NCBI GenBank assembly: GCA_963989245.1
Contig: OZ022351.1
Location: 17,545,321 to 17,609,320 of the forward strand
Source of the DNA: Nansenia antarctica
Taxonomy: Eukaryota > Chordata > Actinopteri > Argentiniformes > Microstomatidae
DNA: 64,000 nucleotides
Direction of reading: 5' to 3'
In this document: positions 10,112 to 21,888 of the stretch, one piece after another
How positions within the stretch are numbered: the first letter of the stretch is position 1
Layout of the letters: the number at the start of each line of letters is the position of its first letter
Position numbers and translations under genes: made by a program
Notes under the pieces: model-generated
The model's database searches: none
Told to the model about the DNA's origin: nothing
What the model saw: the letters and a program-made list of their open reading frames with translations, nothing else

Positions 10112-10510
10112 ATGGCTTCCAAACCACCAAAATCGGGCAAGAAGGAGCAATCTGCCAAAGGCGATGTCTCGGCGACAGCTAGCAGTGATTTCGATATGGT
10201 GACCTTGGCTAGCCAACTCGAAGAACACCGGAATTCTATCTCTGCGGATTTCAAGGTTACTATATCTACACTCGAAGCCAAACTAGACTGCATTCAAACC
10301 ACAGTCTCTGACCATACCCACACAATTAATTCGCTTGAATCCAACGCGAACGATCAAGACGGACGCATTACAATGTTTGGAATCAATGTGTGCAAAGCTA
10401 GCGGAGAATAATATCAAGCTACGAGCTAAACTCACGGATCTCGAATCCCGCAGCCGCCGTAACAATATCGGGATCATTGGCTTACCTGAGTCCATCGAAG
10501 GACCTCACCC
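10112..10510 (+). pseudogene. L1 ORF1 remnant
   Basis: The frame starts MASKPPKSGKKEQSAKGD, a typical fish L1 ORF1 N-terminus, and then shows coiled-coil sequence. After a frameshift near 10400 it continues with CAKLAENNIKLRAKLTDLES and SRRNNIGIIGLPESIEG, the start of the L1 RRM-like domain. It is truncated before the C-terminal domain by an inserted LINE tail. Confidence 0.8.
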
Positions 10511-10553
10511 CTCCAGAGGCCAGAACCAATAGAGAGGCAAGCTTCGGTACCCC

Positions 10554-10690
10554 AATTGAAGGACCCCAATTGAAATAAGCCAGTGGCTTTCTTGGGTTTT
10601 TATCCTGTTAGTTGACCTTGTATGTAATATGTACTTTCATGTACCTACTCCTGCAAATCTTCTAATAAAGTTTTCAATCAATCAATCAAA
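10554..10690 (+). mobile_element. Non-LTR retroelement 3' tail with (ATCA)n end
   Basis: The segment GGACCCCAATTGAAATAAGC...AATAAAGTTTTCAATCAATCA recurs almost identically at 25971-26103 and 41955-42090. It is a 5'-truncated retroelement ending in short ATCA repeats, inserted at the ORF1 end of the L1. Confidence 0.7.
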
Positions 10691-11309
10691 AACCATGGGA
10701 CCCCCATTGCAATCTATGAGGACTATCCTTCTGAAATAGTGTAGCAGCACAGGGAATACCAAGAGGTGATGTCTGAATTGTATCAACGGGGCTTTAAGCC
10801 AGCACTGTTGTTCCCTGCGAGGCTTAGCATCACACTGAAGGATGGAGCCAGGAAGAGGCTTTCCTCCGTTTCTGAGGCCAAGGATTTCAGCTAACCGTTC
10901 TGGTATCAACTCTCACACATCCTCCTCCGTCTGACTGGTAGGATATCATAACAATGTAGCTTGGTAACGTTAGCCCAGTAGCTTACTAGCCCACCGGAGC
11001 TAACTTGTCTGACCTATTCGATCACATGGGTTGTAATTATGGTGTTTACACACAAACAGTTTGCTTACGGCTCGTAGTTGTTTTCCTGGCCTGTTTTCAT
11101 TTTCATTTTTATTGATTAATCACAATGTCCTTTTTGGGGGGGGTCATTCATGCCAGAAAGAATGCCTGTTGGTAGACACAACACGTCCACAGAGAGTATC
11201 ACTTTTTACCACTAGAGGGAGCTCCAGCTCCATTTATGATATAGCTGTGGGACCTTTCGTCCATCGTTCACATTCAGTGACTTTATTTTGCATTTTATTT
11301 TATTTCCTA

Positions 11310-12150
11310 CTTCATGTAGCAGTTACAGGCCAATCTCTCTGCTAAATGCGGACTGTAAGTTACTGGCCAAAATACTGGCCGTCCGCCTCCAACGTGTATT
11401 GCCAGATATAATTTCACTGGACCAAACAGGCTTTATGGCGGGGAGACACTCTTTTTTTAACACAAGGAGGCTACTCAATATCATTTTCTCTCCAATACCC
11501 CCAAAGTCACAGTGACACTTGACTTCGAGAAGGCCTTCGTTAGGGTGGAGTGGGCTTACCTATTTTTCATTCTTGATAAATGTGGTTTTGATTCCCAATT
11601 TATTTCCTGTTTAAACTCCTATATGCCTCCCCATCTGCCTCTGTACACACTAATGCCATTCGATTTCCCCCATTCTCTCTGAAACGTGGGACGCACCAAG
11701 GGTGCCCTCTCTCGCCGATGCTGTTCAATATAGCCATTGAACCTCTCACTATCTGGCTCAGAAGCCACGATAGGTTTGAGGGCATTACGTGTCACGGCAT
11801 GGTTCATAAACTGTCTCTATACGCTGATGACCTTGTTCTTATGATCTCAAACCCTTTCTCTCCCCCATATTGTCGATTTTGGATCAATTTGCCAGTGTAT
11901 CAGGTTACAAACTAAACATTCAGAAGTATTTTTTGTAAATGAAATGGCAAAGGCACTTCCCCAATCTGTATTCCCCTTTAAAAGGGCTGTTGAGGGGTTC
12001 AAATACTTATGGGTGTTTGTTGCAAGCTCTTTCAAGGACCTGTTCCCTAAAAACTTTCAGCCACTACTAGATAAATGCAAAGCTGATATGTCTTGGTGGG
12101 CCTCCCTTCCCCTGTCTCTTGCGGGCCGTGTCAACCTTATAAAGATGGTA
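11310..12150 (+). pseudogene. L1 ORF2 reverse transcriptase remnant
   Basis: Frames contain SYRPISLLNADCKLLAKILA, DQTGFMAGR, LDFEKAFVRVEWAYLF, then the RT active-site block LSLYADDLVLMISNP, and SLAGRVNLIKMV. Several frameshifts and stops separate these, so it is inactive. The upstream endonuclease part is missing (10690-11300 has no match). Confidence 0.82.
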
Positions 12151-12239
12151 CAGTACTGTACTGAAGAAGACCTCACGGTCGAAACGTCTATTTTTACTTG
12201 CTGCTTGCTAAATAAAAATTGGAGCAACGAAAAGTGAGT

Positions 12240-13308
12240 GCGGGCTACCTTGTTTTGCGCTAATAATACATTACCACAACCATTATTTGATCAAAAATGT
12301 CAATGTAATGAGGATTATTTATATTTATTTATATGATAAATATTCTAAAATAAACACGTTTTCCAAAAGAACTACGCACATCAGCATTAATCTCCTGTGA
12401 ATGACAGTATGCCTTTGACTGCCTGCACTTTACCACCAAGACACTATGGGGCGCAGTAGAATATTGTGCAACAGCAGAATATGACCGGTGAGAGCTTGCG
12501 AACGTGAAAACACGATTATTGAGAAGAAAACATTCAGTAGCTAGCTATCATGCTGCCCCAAAAAAGGCCACTGCTGCCGACCGAGTCGACAAGCCTGGAA
12601 AGTTTCGGGTTTTCAACCAAGAAACCAGACTTGAATTCAGCTGCACCCGTTATGACACCCAACGTTGAAACTGTTGAAATAGCAGAGCTCAAACAAAAGC
12701 AAGTGCTTCCGAAGAAAGTAGCAGAACTCACCTCCAGTATGTATAAGGAGACAGCTAGTTCGTTCAGGGCAGCCTATACTGTCGCTAAAGAAAGGATGCC
12801 TTATACAAAACGGAATCCAATTATGAAACTTAATGAGATGAATGGCGCGACAGTTGGCCCCTGCTCACCGATCCGATCATTCATGTGCCCAGATTGTAGA
12901 GCACATTGCACAAGAGATGAAACAAATTCATTTCTAATGTCAAATCACTTGATTCCCGTAGTAGCATAACATTAGATGAAAGCACAATTCATGGACGAGC
13001 ATACATGATTATTTATGTCAGGTGCGATGTCACTGGAAATGGAGATGTGGACAATGTGTCGTGCTAACAGGGAAAGTGAATGGACTGTATAGCAAAAACA
13101 ACAAAATTATTGGCCGAGATACCCGTAACTATCGCTTATAGCTGTTGTTTCATGTGGTGGTGTTGATGTGGTGAAATGAGTAGCCTATGGCTAATTAAAA
13201 CTTGTAAGTCCCATCGCTGTGTGGGCATGATTCGCGCGCGTGCATGAGAACATTTCGCACTGTTATTTTGGAGACCCCCGCAAAGCTCAGCTTATAACTC
13301 GAACCCTG
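12240..13308 (+). mobile_element. hAT element, copy C (inverted relative to A and B)
   Basis: Matches 97-1140 in reverse orientation. The transposase remnant frame is 12550-12969, with KETASSFRAAYTVAKERMPY. The right terminus TTATAACTCGAACCCTG ends at about 13308 and is followed by CCTGTAACAGATGC, which continues the L1 ORF2 frame. The left terminus is absent: homology stops at about 12262, next to sequence unrelated to the element. Confidence 0.8.
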
Positions 13309-14107
13309 CCTGTAACAGATGCAACGAATCCCCAGCTGATCATCTCCAAATGTTCTGGACTTGCCCGAGGCTGGACAATTTCTTACAGACTGTGTTTTTA
13401 TTACTATTATTATTATGATTTTGTATTTTATATATTTTTATTGTTGATGATTTATTTATTTATTTGATTATTATTATTTATTTATTTTTACATAATTTTT
13501 TTATTATTTGTGGCCCAATCATACCTGTGGGTGGGGGTTGGGGGGTCAAAGTAAATAAGGACTCTACGGACCTTGAAGTGAATGATATACATCTGTATTG
13601 TTTTTTCTGATTATTACTGTTATTCCTTCATGCCACTGACTGAATACGACTTCTTTGCAATAAAAAGATTTGTAAAAAGAAAAAAAAATGAATGTGAGTG
13701 AGTGAAGACACACAAAACATCACATCCATCCAGGAGTGTTATTTTCTGTAGTGACTACTCCTCTCTTTCCAAGTTTGTATTCTGTTGAATGTTGGTTGTT
13801 TATTGTACTGGACGTGTGTTTGTTCCCGTTTCGTTCTCTCATCAGACATGGCAGGACTAACAAGGGAAAAGACAGAGAATCCCAAGCCTCACCAAGTCAA
13901 AATAACTTGTTTTAATCTCAATGAAAGGCATTCATTCTGCATGGCAGATGAAATGCCAGATTTAATTTCCCACTTTGTTCCAGATGCTGGAGCCCATTTT
14001 GCTCCATTTCGTTCTCTCATCAAACTCATAGCCATGAGAGAATCTTTCTCCTTCAGATAGATCAGAGTCATTAAAGACAACACTAGTAGATACAATTTAA
14101 AAAGCTA

Positions 14108-14113
14108 TTTATT
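14108..14113 (-). terminator. Poly(A) signal of lectin copy 2
   Basis: Minus-strand AATAAA about 100 bp past the stop, in the same context as the copy 1 signal. Confidence 0.65.
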
Positions 14114-14210
14114 GAACATTGATCAAGGGAGATAACAGATAACATTATATAGCACTAGATGGAATGTGCGGTCATCGTTCCTCTCCCTGGTCGAGCTGCG
14201 GTCAGACTTC

Positions 14211-14692
14211 TTACTTGAATCCCTTGGACTGGGCAGAGGACCACACCTCCTCTCCGTCCCTCTCCACCACCATGGTGCCATCGTTACGCAGGTAGAAGTG
14301 GCACATCTTGAAGCCGCCAGCCTGGGTCTTGGTCTGCCACATCATCTTGTTGTCCCTCTTGTACATGACGAAGTTGCCGTCCTCCTGCATGCACAGGCGG
14401 TGGGCTTCGCGCTGGCCAGCGGTGTCTGAGTTCCACACGGGCTTCCAGTTGTAGATGACAAAGTTGCCATCCTCCTAGGAAGACAAATAGGATGGAAACA
14501 TGAGTTTAACTGTGCACTGCAATGCTCAAACCTTATATGTACCGGTAAATGATAAAATTATTAGTATTATAGTCTAGTATCGTTCAGGCTCCTGACACTC
14601 ACCTGGAAACAGGCCTTCCACTCATGGTTGTTGGACATGAGGTAGTCTCCCTTACGGAGTTCGTCAAACTTGGACATGTAGTTCCTGCTCAT
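14211..14692 (-). CDS. Lily-type mannose-binding lectin, copy 2
   Basis: Predicted CDS complement(join(14211..14474, 14603..14692)), 117 residues. It has the same exon structure and splice sites as copy 1 (donor CAG/GTGAGT, acceptor CTAG). Both QxDxNxVxY motifs are intact. It differs by QREAHRL instead of QRDAHRL and has KRDNKMMW. The ATG lies in exon 2, just after the acceptor. It is an intact, probably expressed paralogue, with role inferred as for copy 1. Confidence 0.87.
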
Positions 14693-15052
14693 GATTCTGC
14701 AATGACAAGTAAGGTGGATCACTAAATAAACATGAATTTCTTCTAATGCCTTCATTTAAAGTTTGGAGTTACACACACGGAGAGAGATTGTTGATTTGTT
14801 TGTTGTTACAAAATACAGAATATGAACAATGTGGAAGTTACTCTCCACAGATAAAATATGTGTTGGAGACAGTGAAGACAGAACAGTTTTTCAGTGAAGC
14901 AGAGAACTATGATAACACAGATATAACACATAAACTATTGCCACAAAGTTCTGATACTATTGCAGAAAGAGTACAGAAATCATGTATCATGATTCAGCTT
15001 CACAGACCAAGAGAAGAGAACTGTAAAAGACAGAGTGACAGATCATACTCAC

Positions 15053-15138
15053 AGGCCGGCTGTGGAGTGGATGTAGAGTCTGATGAGATTGCAGCTCGAG
15101 GTGAAGTGTCATCTCCTTCAGAACCAGCAACTTTTATA
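15053..15138 (-). promoter_or_regulatory. Lectin copy 2 TATA promoter and non-coding exon 1
   Basis: TATAAAA on the minus strand at 15132-15138. Exon 1 ends at 15053 with donor GTGAGT. The upstream inverted CCAAT sequence is conserved with copies 1, 4 and 6. Confidence 0.7.
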
Positions 15139-15364
15139 GCCAGAACCAAGAGAGGAGCCCTTTGATGGAGAACACCCTCTCTGTCAAGCCATAATCCAAT
15201 CTATTTTATCACAAGATATGTCTATTTTTGGGGCAATTTGTAAAATATGCCAAGGCTCCTTTCTTCTGCAAAACCAGCTTGTGAATGTGAAGAGGGGCCA
15301 CAGCGTGAATCCTTCACAGAACCAAAACCAATCACAGAAAGCTGCAGCTAACCACATAGCGAAT

Positions 15365-15830
15365 GTCTTGTTTTGCTTAAAGAGAGACGGGAAAGTGAAT
15401 ACATGTTTGTGCTTATTGAAGACAAGCTGGTATGTCTTTGCTATGAGGCAGTGCCCAAGGAATACAATTTACGGCGGCACTCCGACACCAAACAAGTAAG
15501 GCCAAGTATGCTAACCTTAGCGACCAAGAAAAGCAACAAAATGTCCAAGAATTAAAAGATAGCCTGCATTCTCAACAGAATATATTTGCAAAAGGTACTG
15601 CAACAAATGATGCAGCAGTGAAAGCCAGCAGAAGGTATGTTAATGTGCCCTGACCAGAAACAGGCTTTTAACAATGTCAGCTTGTCAAGAAACACTATCG
15701 CAGACCGAGGAAGGGGAGCTAGCAGCAAATCTGACGACACAGCTGGCTGAAGAGGCACGCAGTTATCTGGCTTTTTCATTAGCTGTTGACGAAAGCACTG
15801 ACAATACTGTGCCATACGTATGCATGCTTT
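15365..15830 (+). pseudogene. hAT transposase fragment, GTF2IRD2/ZBED-like
   Basis: Frames read ESEYMFVLIEDKLVCLCYEA, VPKEYNLRRHSDTK, LHSQQN, NDAAVKASRR and, after breaks, YLAFSLAVDESTDNTVPYV. This order (BED-finger-like start, then the SLAVDEST catalytic block) is typical of Charlie-type hAT transposases and of the derived vertebrate gene GTF2IRD2. Frameshifts make it a pseudogene. It is present at the same place relative to the lectin in the copy 4 unit (23700-24110), and partly near 19440-19490. Confidence 0.7.
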
Positions 15831-16750
15831 CTAATAATTGTGCTTGCATTTTGTTTGTTTTATGTTTGTTGTTATGTGTGCAGGTCTGATCTTTGATGGA
15901 AAGTCATCAGAAAATGAATGTGAGTGAAGACACACAAAACATCACATCCATTCAGTAGTGTTAGTGACTACTCCTCTCTTTCCAAGTTTGTATTCTGTTG
16001 AAGGTTGGCTGTTTATTGTACTGGACGTTTTGTACTTAAACAAAAATGTATGTAATTAAAAGTATGACAATAAAACAATAATGTTACAGACACAGCTTTT
16101 TTTCCAGTCATGGGCCTGACATGAAGTGATTTTATTTGTATTTGTTTGTATTAAAGTCATTGTCCTGACATGATCTTGCCTGCAGTATGCAGAACATTAA
16201 AAAGTAACACTGCAGCACAGTAAAAAACATTATGTGACAGGGTCTGGTGAACTGGGCCACAACTCTGCAATTGTGAAGCCTTGCAAAAGTTTGCTCCCTT
16301 TTCGTTCTCTCATCAGACATAGCAGCACTAACAAGGGGCAAGATTGACAACAGAGAGAGAATCCCAAGCCTCACTAAATCAAAAAAGCCATTGAACTTGT
16401 TTTGCAGTGAGAACCAAAATATAATCTCAGTGAAAGGCATTCATTCTACATGGGAGATTGTTCAAATGCCAGATTTAATTTCCACTTTGCTCCCTTTTCT
16501 CCCAAGTTTTCTCTCTTTTCGTTCGCTCATCAAACTCAGTCAGGAGAGAATCTTTCTCCCCCTTATTCATTTTAATACAGCCATCGCATACTTCAGATAG
16601 ATCAGAGTCATTAAAGACAACACTAGTAGATACAATTTAAAAAGCTATTTATTGAACACTGATCAAGGGAGATAACAGATAACATTATATAGCACTAGAT
16701 GGAATGTGCAGTCATCGTTCCTCTCCCTGGTCGAGCTGCGGTCAGACTTC

Positions 16751-16952
16751 TTACTTGAATCCCTTGGACTGGGCAGAGGACCACACCTCCTCTCCGTCCC
16801 TCTCCTCCACCATGGTGCCATCGTTACGCAGGTAGAAGTGGCACATCTTGAAGCCGCCAGAGGCCTGGCTCTTGGTCTGTCAAAGCATCTTGTTGTCCCT
16901 CTTCTACATGACAATGTTGCAGTCGGCCTGTGGTGCCTGAGTTCCACATACG
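16751..16952 (-). pseudogene. Lectin pseudogene, copy 3 (3' exon fragment)
   Basis: Homologous to the C-terminal coding exon (stop codon at 16751-16753, GEEVWSSAQSKGFK intact). It has in-frame stops: TAG replaces the Tyr codon of the second mannose site, and TGA replaces the Trp codon of MMW. Homology ends near 16952, where Tc1-related sequence begins. Exons 1 and 2 are missing. Confidence 0.88.
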
Positions 16953-16959
16953 TATCTAC

Positions 16960-17640
16960 AGGATTAGCTACAGGATTTCAATCCATTACGGCGTAGTGTG
17001 TTACCAATGGTCATCTTGGTGACTGTGGTCCCAGCTGCCTTGAGATCATTAACAAGCTCCTCCCGTGTAGTTCTGGGTTGATCTCTCACCTTTCACCCCA
17101 CAAAGTGAGATCTTGCGTGGAGCCCCAGACTGAGGGAGATTGATGGTCAATTCGTGTTTCTTCCATTTTCGAATAATTGCACCAACAGTATTCTCCTTCT
17201 CACCAATATGCTTGCCAATGGTCCAGCAGTCTACAATCTTGTCCCCGATGTCCTTAGGCAACTCTTTGGTCTTGCCCATGGTGGAGAGGTTGGAATCTGA
17301 TTGATTCTGTGGACAGGTGTCTTTTATACAGGTAACGAGTTGAGATTAGGAGTACTTTCTTAAAGTGAGAGGACTAATCTGTGTGCTTCATGGTCACATA
17401 ACCGGTCTGTGGGAGCCAGAATTCTTGCTGTTTGGTAGAGGGTGAAATACTTATTTTACTCAATAAAACACAAATATATTTTTTTTTATGTATATAATGG
17501 GGTTTTCTGGGATTTTTAAAATATTCTGTCTCTCACCGTTAAAATGAACCTACCATTAAAATTATAGACTGTTCATTTCTTTGCAAGGGGGTAAACTCAC
17601 AAAATCAGCAGGGGGTGAAATACTTATTTTCCCCAATGTA
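16960..17640 (-). mobile_element. Tc1/mariner remnant
   Basis: The minus frame 17279-17049 encodes MGKTKELPKDIGDKIVDCW, TVGAIIRKWKKHELTINLPQ and SGAPRKIS, the helix-turn-helix DNA-binding part of a Tc1-like transposase. The right side ends in the common motif GGGTGAAATACTTATTTTCC. No catalytic domain is present, so it is a deleted copy. It truncates the 5' part of lectin copy 3. Confidence 0.82.
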
Positions 17641-18829
17641 TTCGTCAATATATTAATATGTTGGTACAATATTGTAAAGCGATCAACTTCTCCAGAATTG
17701 ATTTAATTGAGTCGTCACTTACAAGTGAGTTTGTTTAATCTCAACGAGACATCCTTGATATCACTTCTTAAGATAAAATGATCCAATTAGGCACCACTAC
17801 TGAACTGTTCATTAAGAGAATATTTATTCAAGCACATCAGCAAGCAATAATAGTTAATTTCCATGGAAAAGGGGTCCCATTTAGTTTCACCTCCGCAGGC
17901 CAGTATCAGCTAGCCGTCAATAGGTTAACTGCAGAAGCTTCACCAGACAAGAACCCAGTTTCGCCTTGGTACATAGTACTTATACAACATTTGGGGCTGG
18001 GCTGTCCCTCCTCCCCCTATCTGGTAGTTTTTAAATTGTCAGCATAAAATCTGTTGCAGCTGTGACCATTTGATTTGTAGCAAGTGTTTTAGTTAGCTAT
18101 GTGGCCTTCAACTCCTTGTGTGGGTGCGAGTGTACTGTGTGTTATCTTCTTCTGGGCCCCCCGGCCGTTAGTCATGGTGAGAGTAGTTGCACACTTTGTC
18201 GGCTGTATCCACCTGTGAGAGCACCCTTAATCTTGCGCAACGTTAGACACACATACAATTCTGTTATGTTTTTAAGAAAACAGTAATCTTTAAGAAATCA
18301 GTAAACATATGCAGTTATATTTTTAGGATGAACAGACATTTTTATACAGTTAATTCTATGTGCGTTCTAAAGCACTAATTGGCCAGTTATTTGATCTTCA
18401 AACCCATTCCCTCATGACTAGGTCAGTGTGTCCTTTATCAGAATAGCTTGTGAAAACATAACTGTTGAAGTTACACAGTCCCATGACTTGGGATTCGATT
18501 AACAAGTTAAAATATAGTATAGAAGAATAGACTTATCATTAATCATTAGTTATGAAAGTATAAAATCAGTACAGGAAAATAGAATATCATAACAGCAGGT
18601 GTAAAATGGTTGTTAGCACATAGGTAAAAATAAGTAATTTACAGGCGGTTTGAATCATAACACTTTCTTTTAGTCAGGAGCTTTTCTTCATGTCACTCAA
18701 AAACAGAACCTCTCTTTTGGCTTTGCGTGACCTTCTCATTGTTCTCAACTGACCTCAGTCACATATTATTTAAATGAGCACATAGTACATGATTTATCAC
18801 TTCTAGTTATTTTAATACAAATTCCCAAC
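17641..18829. other. Gene-free interval, nothing recognised
   Basis: Open frames here are short and lack recognisable domains. No splice-supported gene, tRNA or clear transposon terminus was identified by eye. Confidence 0.4.
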
Positions 18830-19115
18830 AATATGACATGTGTATTATGTTGTCTGTAAAGCTGTGGTCCCATAACAATTGCACTCATGTATAGCTGTTG
18901 CATAATATACTCTGAAAATGTCAAGCCTTTTTATCACCTTCTCCCTGCCAGTGGTTTATCTGTAGGTTATGGTAAAGGCTGTAGATAAAGGCTTTTGTGT
19001 TTACTTCTTGGAACAAAAGTATGAATGCACAGAGTGGCACTACTTTCTATCTCATCTGGTTTAGTAGTGTGCATGTCAGATCCAAACCGTTCAGACTTTG
19101 CTTTTCCAAGATTGC
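18830..19115. repeat. Array-spacer duplicate of 9605-9892
   Basis: Closely similar sequence, for example TGTCTGTAAAGCTGTGGTCC and CACAGAGTGGCACTACT in both. It marks a duplicated unit boundary of the lectin array. Confidence 0.85.
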
Positions 19116-19125
19116 CTTGGAAATG

Positions 19126-19295
19126 AAGCCCAATGCACACAGCATGCGATTTCTGTTGTTGTTGTCATGAATGGAATCGAATTTTGTGTGCAATGCCGTG
19201 TGCATTGGGATGCGATTTTCTCATAGACTTCCATTCAAACTTCAAAATGGAATGTTGACGTGCAACAGAAATCGCACGCTGTGTGCATTGGGCTT
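19126..19295. mobile_element. MITE with 33-bp inverted repeats
   Basis: The termini AAGCCCAATGCACACAGC...and the inverted copy ending GTGTGCATTGGGCTT match over 33 bp with one mismatch. ATG flanks both sides (19123-19125 and 19296-19298), consistent with a 3-bp PIF/Harbinger-like target duplication. The paralogous spacer at 9880-9895 lacks it. Confidence 0.85.
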
Positions 19296-19409
19296 ATGTC
19301 ACGTGTCAAACTCATCGTCGATTTAGCTCAAGCTACCATCCGTCAATAAAAAAAAATCTGCTACCCGCATCAATAAAAAATCAGAATCCGAAAATATGAA
19401 TAGTACCAA

Positions 19410-19490
19410 AATGTCCCCCCAAAAAAAGTTGATGCAGAGGAAAGGCAATTTAAGGAGAGATGGGAAAGTGAATACATGTTTGTATACTTT
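19410..19490 (+). pseudogene. Short hAT (GTF2IRD2-like) N-terminal fragment
   Basis: Encodes a stretch equivalent to AEERQFKERWESEYMFV, the start of the element seen at 15365 and 23700. It is cut off by a junction to lectin 3'-flank sequence (CATACTTCAGATAGATCAGA). Confidence 0.5.
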
Positions 19491-20103
19491 CACATACTTC
19501 AGATAGATCAGAGTCATTAAAGACAACACTAGTAGATACAATTTTAAAAGCTTTTTATTGAACATTGACAAGAACAAGGGGGACAAGAACCAGAGGCGAC
19601 AGGAGAATATAAATAAAACAAGATTTATTGTACAAAGGTAACAAAAACAGGTAAAGTACTCTCTATAAAAAAAAGAGAGCGAATTAATATAATACTCAGG
19701 AGGATAAAGTCAATTAAATAACTGGCCAAGGGGTAAACAATTAACTGAGACCAATGCAAACAAGCCTAAAGTGATACACAACACAACACAAGACTAACAA
19801 ATACAACCTACAGTCAACCTATACAACCCTATTCCAAGAAGGGCGATTAGAGGCGATTAGAGCCAATCCTGACCAGTTTAGATAATTCGCAATAATTTCA
19901 GCTCGAGTTCCGTTCCATGAATGTGGCTCAAAAAATGTGCTGCTTGGTTGCTATGCAACCAATCCTTCAGAAGAAACCTGGTAGCGACCAGGTTTACAGT
20001 CTGGTTTAAGTAAGAAGTGTGTTAAAAATGTCTCACAGGCGGAAACTAAATCCCAAACGATAGTTCCCGTCAAGTGTTTTTTTGCAAATATTAGTTCCCA
20101 CCT

Positions 20104-20248
20104 TTTACGAGATACTAGATCGATAATTTGATATTTTGATAGATAGTTTGATAGTGTGCTAGATTGATAGATAGTTTGATAGTGTGCTAGATAGATAGAT
20201 AATTTCATAGTGTGCTAGATAGATAGATAGATAGATATATAGATATAT

Positions 20249-20345
<97 letters not shown>
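20104..20345. repeat. (GATA)n microsatellite
   Basis: A near-perfect GATA array from about 20215 to 20345, preceded by decayed AGTTTGATAG/TAGATAGAT units. Confidence 0.95.
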
Positions 20346-20651
20346 CAATTCCAATATGTCCAGAACTCGCTGCCGTGACCACATCACCCCTGTCCTCCAA
20401 AACCTACACTGGCTCTCGGTCAAATACAGGATCCAATTCAAAATCCTACTCACCACTTACAAAGCCATCAACAATCTGTCCCCCTCCTACCTTGCCGACC
20501 TCGTCTCCCTCCACACCCCCTCCCATTGCCTCAGGTCTGACGACCATTAATTAGGCCCCTATACTTTTGTTTTTATTTGTATTATTACTACTCGATCTTT
20601 TCAGTTTGTAAATCGTCTTTGAGTGTCTAGAAAAGCGCTATATATGTCTAA

Positions 20652-20687
<36 letters not shown>

Positions 20688-20690
20688 AAC
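20346..20690 (+). mobile_element. L2-like LINE 3' end
   Basis: Encodes RCRDHITPVLQNLHWLSVKY, RIQFKILLTTYKAIN and LSPSYLADLV, the C-terminal ORF2 region of L2/CR1-clade elements. It ends with AAAAGCGCTATATATGT and an (ATT)n tail at 20651-20686. It is 5'-truncated. Confidence 0.8.
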
Positions 20691-20724
20691 GTATGTGTAT
20701 CAGCTTGCATCTTCATTGGCAGTG

Positions 20725-20890
20725 ATCTGTTTGGTACAGGGGTTAAAGCAGCTGGCTTTCAATCAGAAGGCTGCTGGTTTGATCCTTGCCTCAGGTGAGA
20801 GGGGTTGATTTTAATTTAATGTTTATTTTTTGGACATTTAACAGACGCCTTCATGCAAATCGATTTACAATAAATACATCTGTCTAAGTA
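20725..20890 (+). mobile_element. tRNA-derived SINE fragment
   Basis: Carries a Pol III box B-like GGTTTGATCC near 20775, with a tRNA-like head (GTACAGGGGTTAAAGCAGC). It lies next to the SINE tail motif ATTTAACAGACGCCTTCATG. Confidence 0.5.
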
Positions 20891-21888
20891 AGTGAATCAT
20901 CTATCCATCAGTAATCATAAGAAATAATAATCTATGCCAAATCCAGGGTCCAGTTACAATGCTAGAAGAACATAATTTCAAACGCCATTGTAGTTATGTC
21001 AGTTCTCTATTAAATTAGCCTACACCATCATTTTAAACATACATTTTTAGATTAGATTCAACTTATTGCAGAGTGCAGGCATCAGACAACGAAATGCAGT
21101 AAAAAGGTCAGAGGTGAGATTCCAACCCCCGTCTTTAAAATAAGACTCCACAACAATGGCAGCTGTTGTTACCACTCTGCCAACCTAGTGACCTTGTATT
21201 TAATAGCCTGCTGCTGATATCACCGCAGTAGTGAATGTTTATTTATTACAAAATTAACATTAAACAATAAGTAGGGGCTAGTATGACCTACGCATTTCAT
21301 CTATCAGCAATTTCTTGCCAAACCATTTCCCTGGTCTTGTTAATTGCGGCAGTATTGCACTTTTTTTACATCTTATTTTTCGTCTTCATGAAGATCAATA
21401 AGCAGAGCGCTGCGCTGTCACGTTCCAGTCTAGTATCTTCTTTTTCGACAATCGGCTCTTCTGGGCTCGTTCTCACTGCGGGCACGCGCCCAAATTGAGA
21501 ATGTCCAATTCGGGCTTGCGTGAACATTGATGACACAAGCCTGATTCTCATTCAAGGAATCACTTGAGGCTTGAATCCCAATCGAAAGTTGCCTGAACGA
21601 GGCTTTCCTTTTAATCGCCAATATATTAATCAATGTAAGTGGAATACCCCCCTGAGATACCACAGCTGTAACAAAAACCAACACCACAACAACAACAACG
21701 AGTTGTAGACTGGTCCACTGGCACCAGTGTCTCTCCCAGCCTTTTATCCTCCCTCCACCCTGTACTCAATCAAGCCATCACCATGGCAGTAGCCAGGAGG
21801 AAGGACAATCACTTGGAAGAAAACACAAGTAACAACAGAACATACACAAACACACTATGGCTGTACACAACACAATACAGCCGTAATA
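20891..21888. other. Gene-free interval
   Basis: No gene or recognisable element. A small AAC-rich tract lies near 21680-21700. Confidence 0.4.

Larger units (their letters stand above)
9961..13690 (+). mobile_element. L1 retrotransposon, inactive, with nested insertions
   Basis: A degraded L1 of about 3.7 kb: 5' region, ORF1 remnant, ORF2 reverse-transcriptase remnant, nested hAT, then an L1-like 3' end (GCAATAAAAAGATTTGT followed by A-rich sequence). It is inserted into the array spacer. The left flank reads CTGATCAAGAAAATTAATG and the right flank AAAAAAAATGAATGTGAG. The unoccupied site is present intact as CTGATCAAGAAAATGAATG at 7090 and 25069. This gives a target-site duplication of roughly AAGAAAATGAATG. 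Confidence 0.8.
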
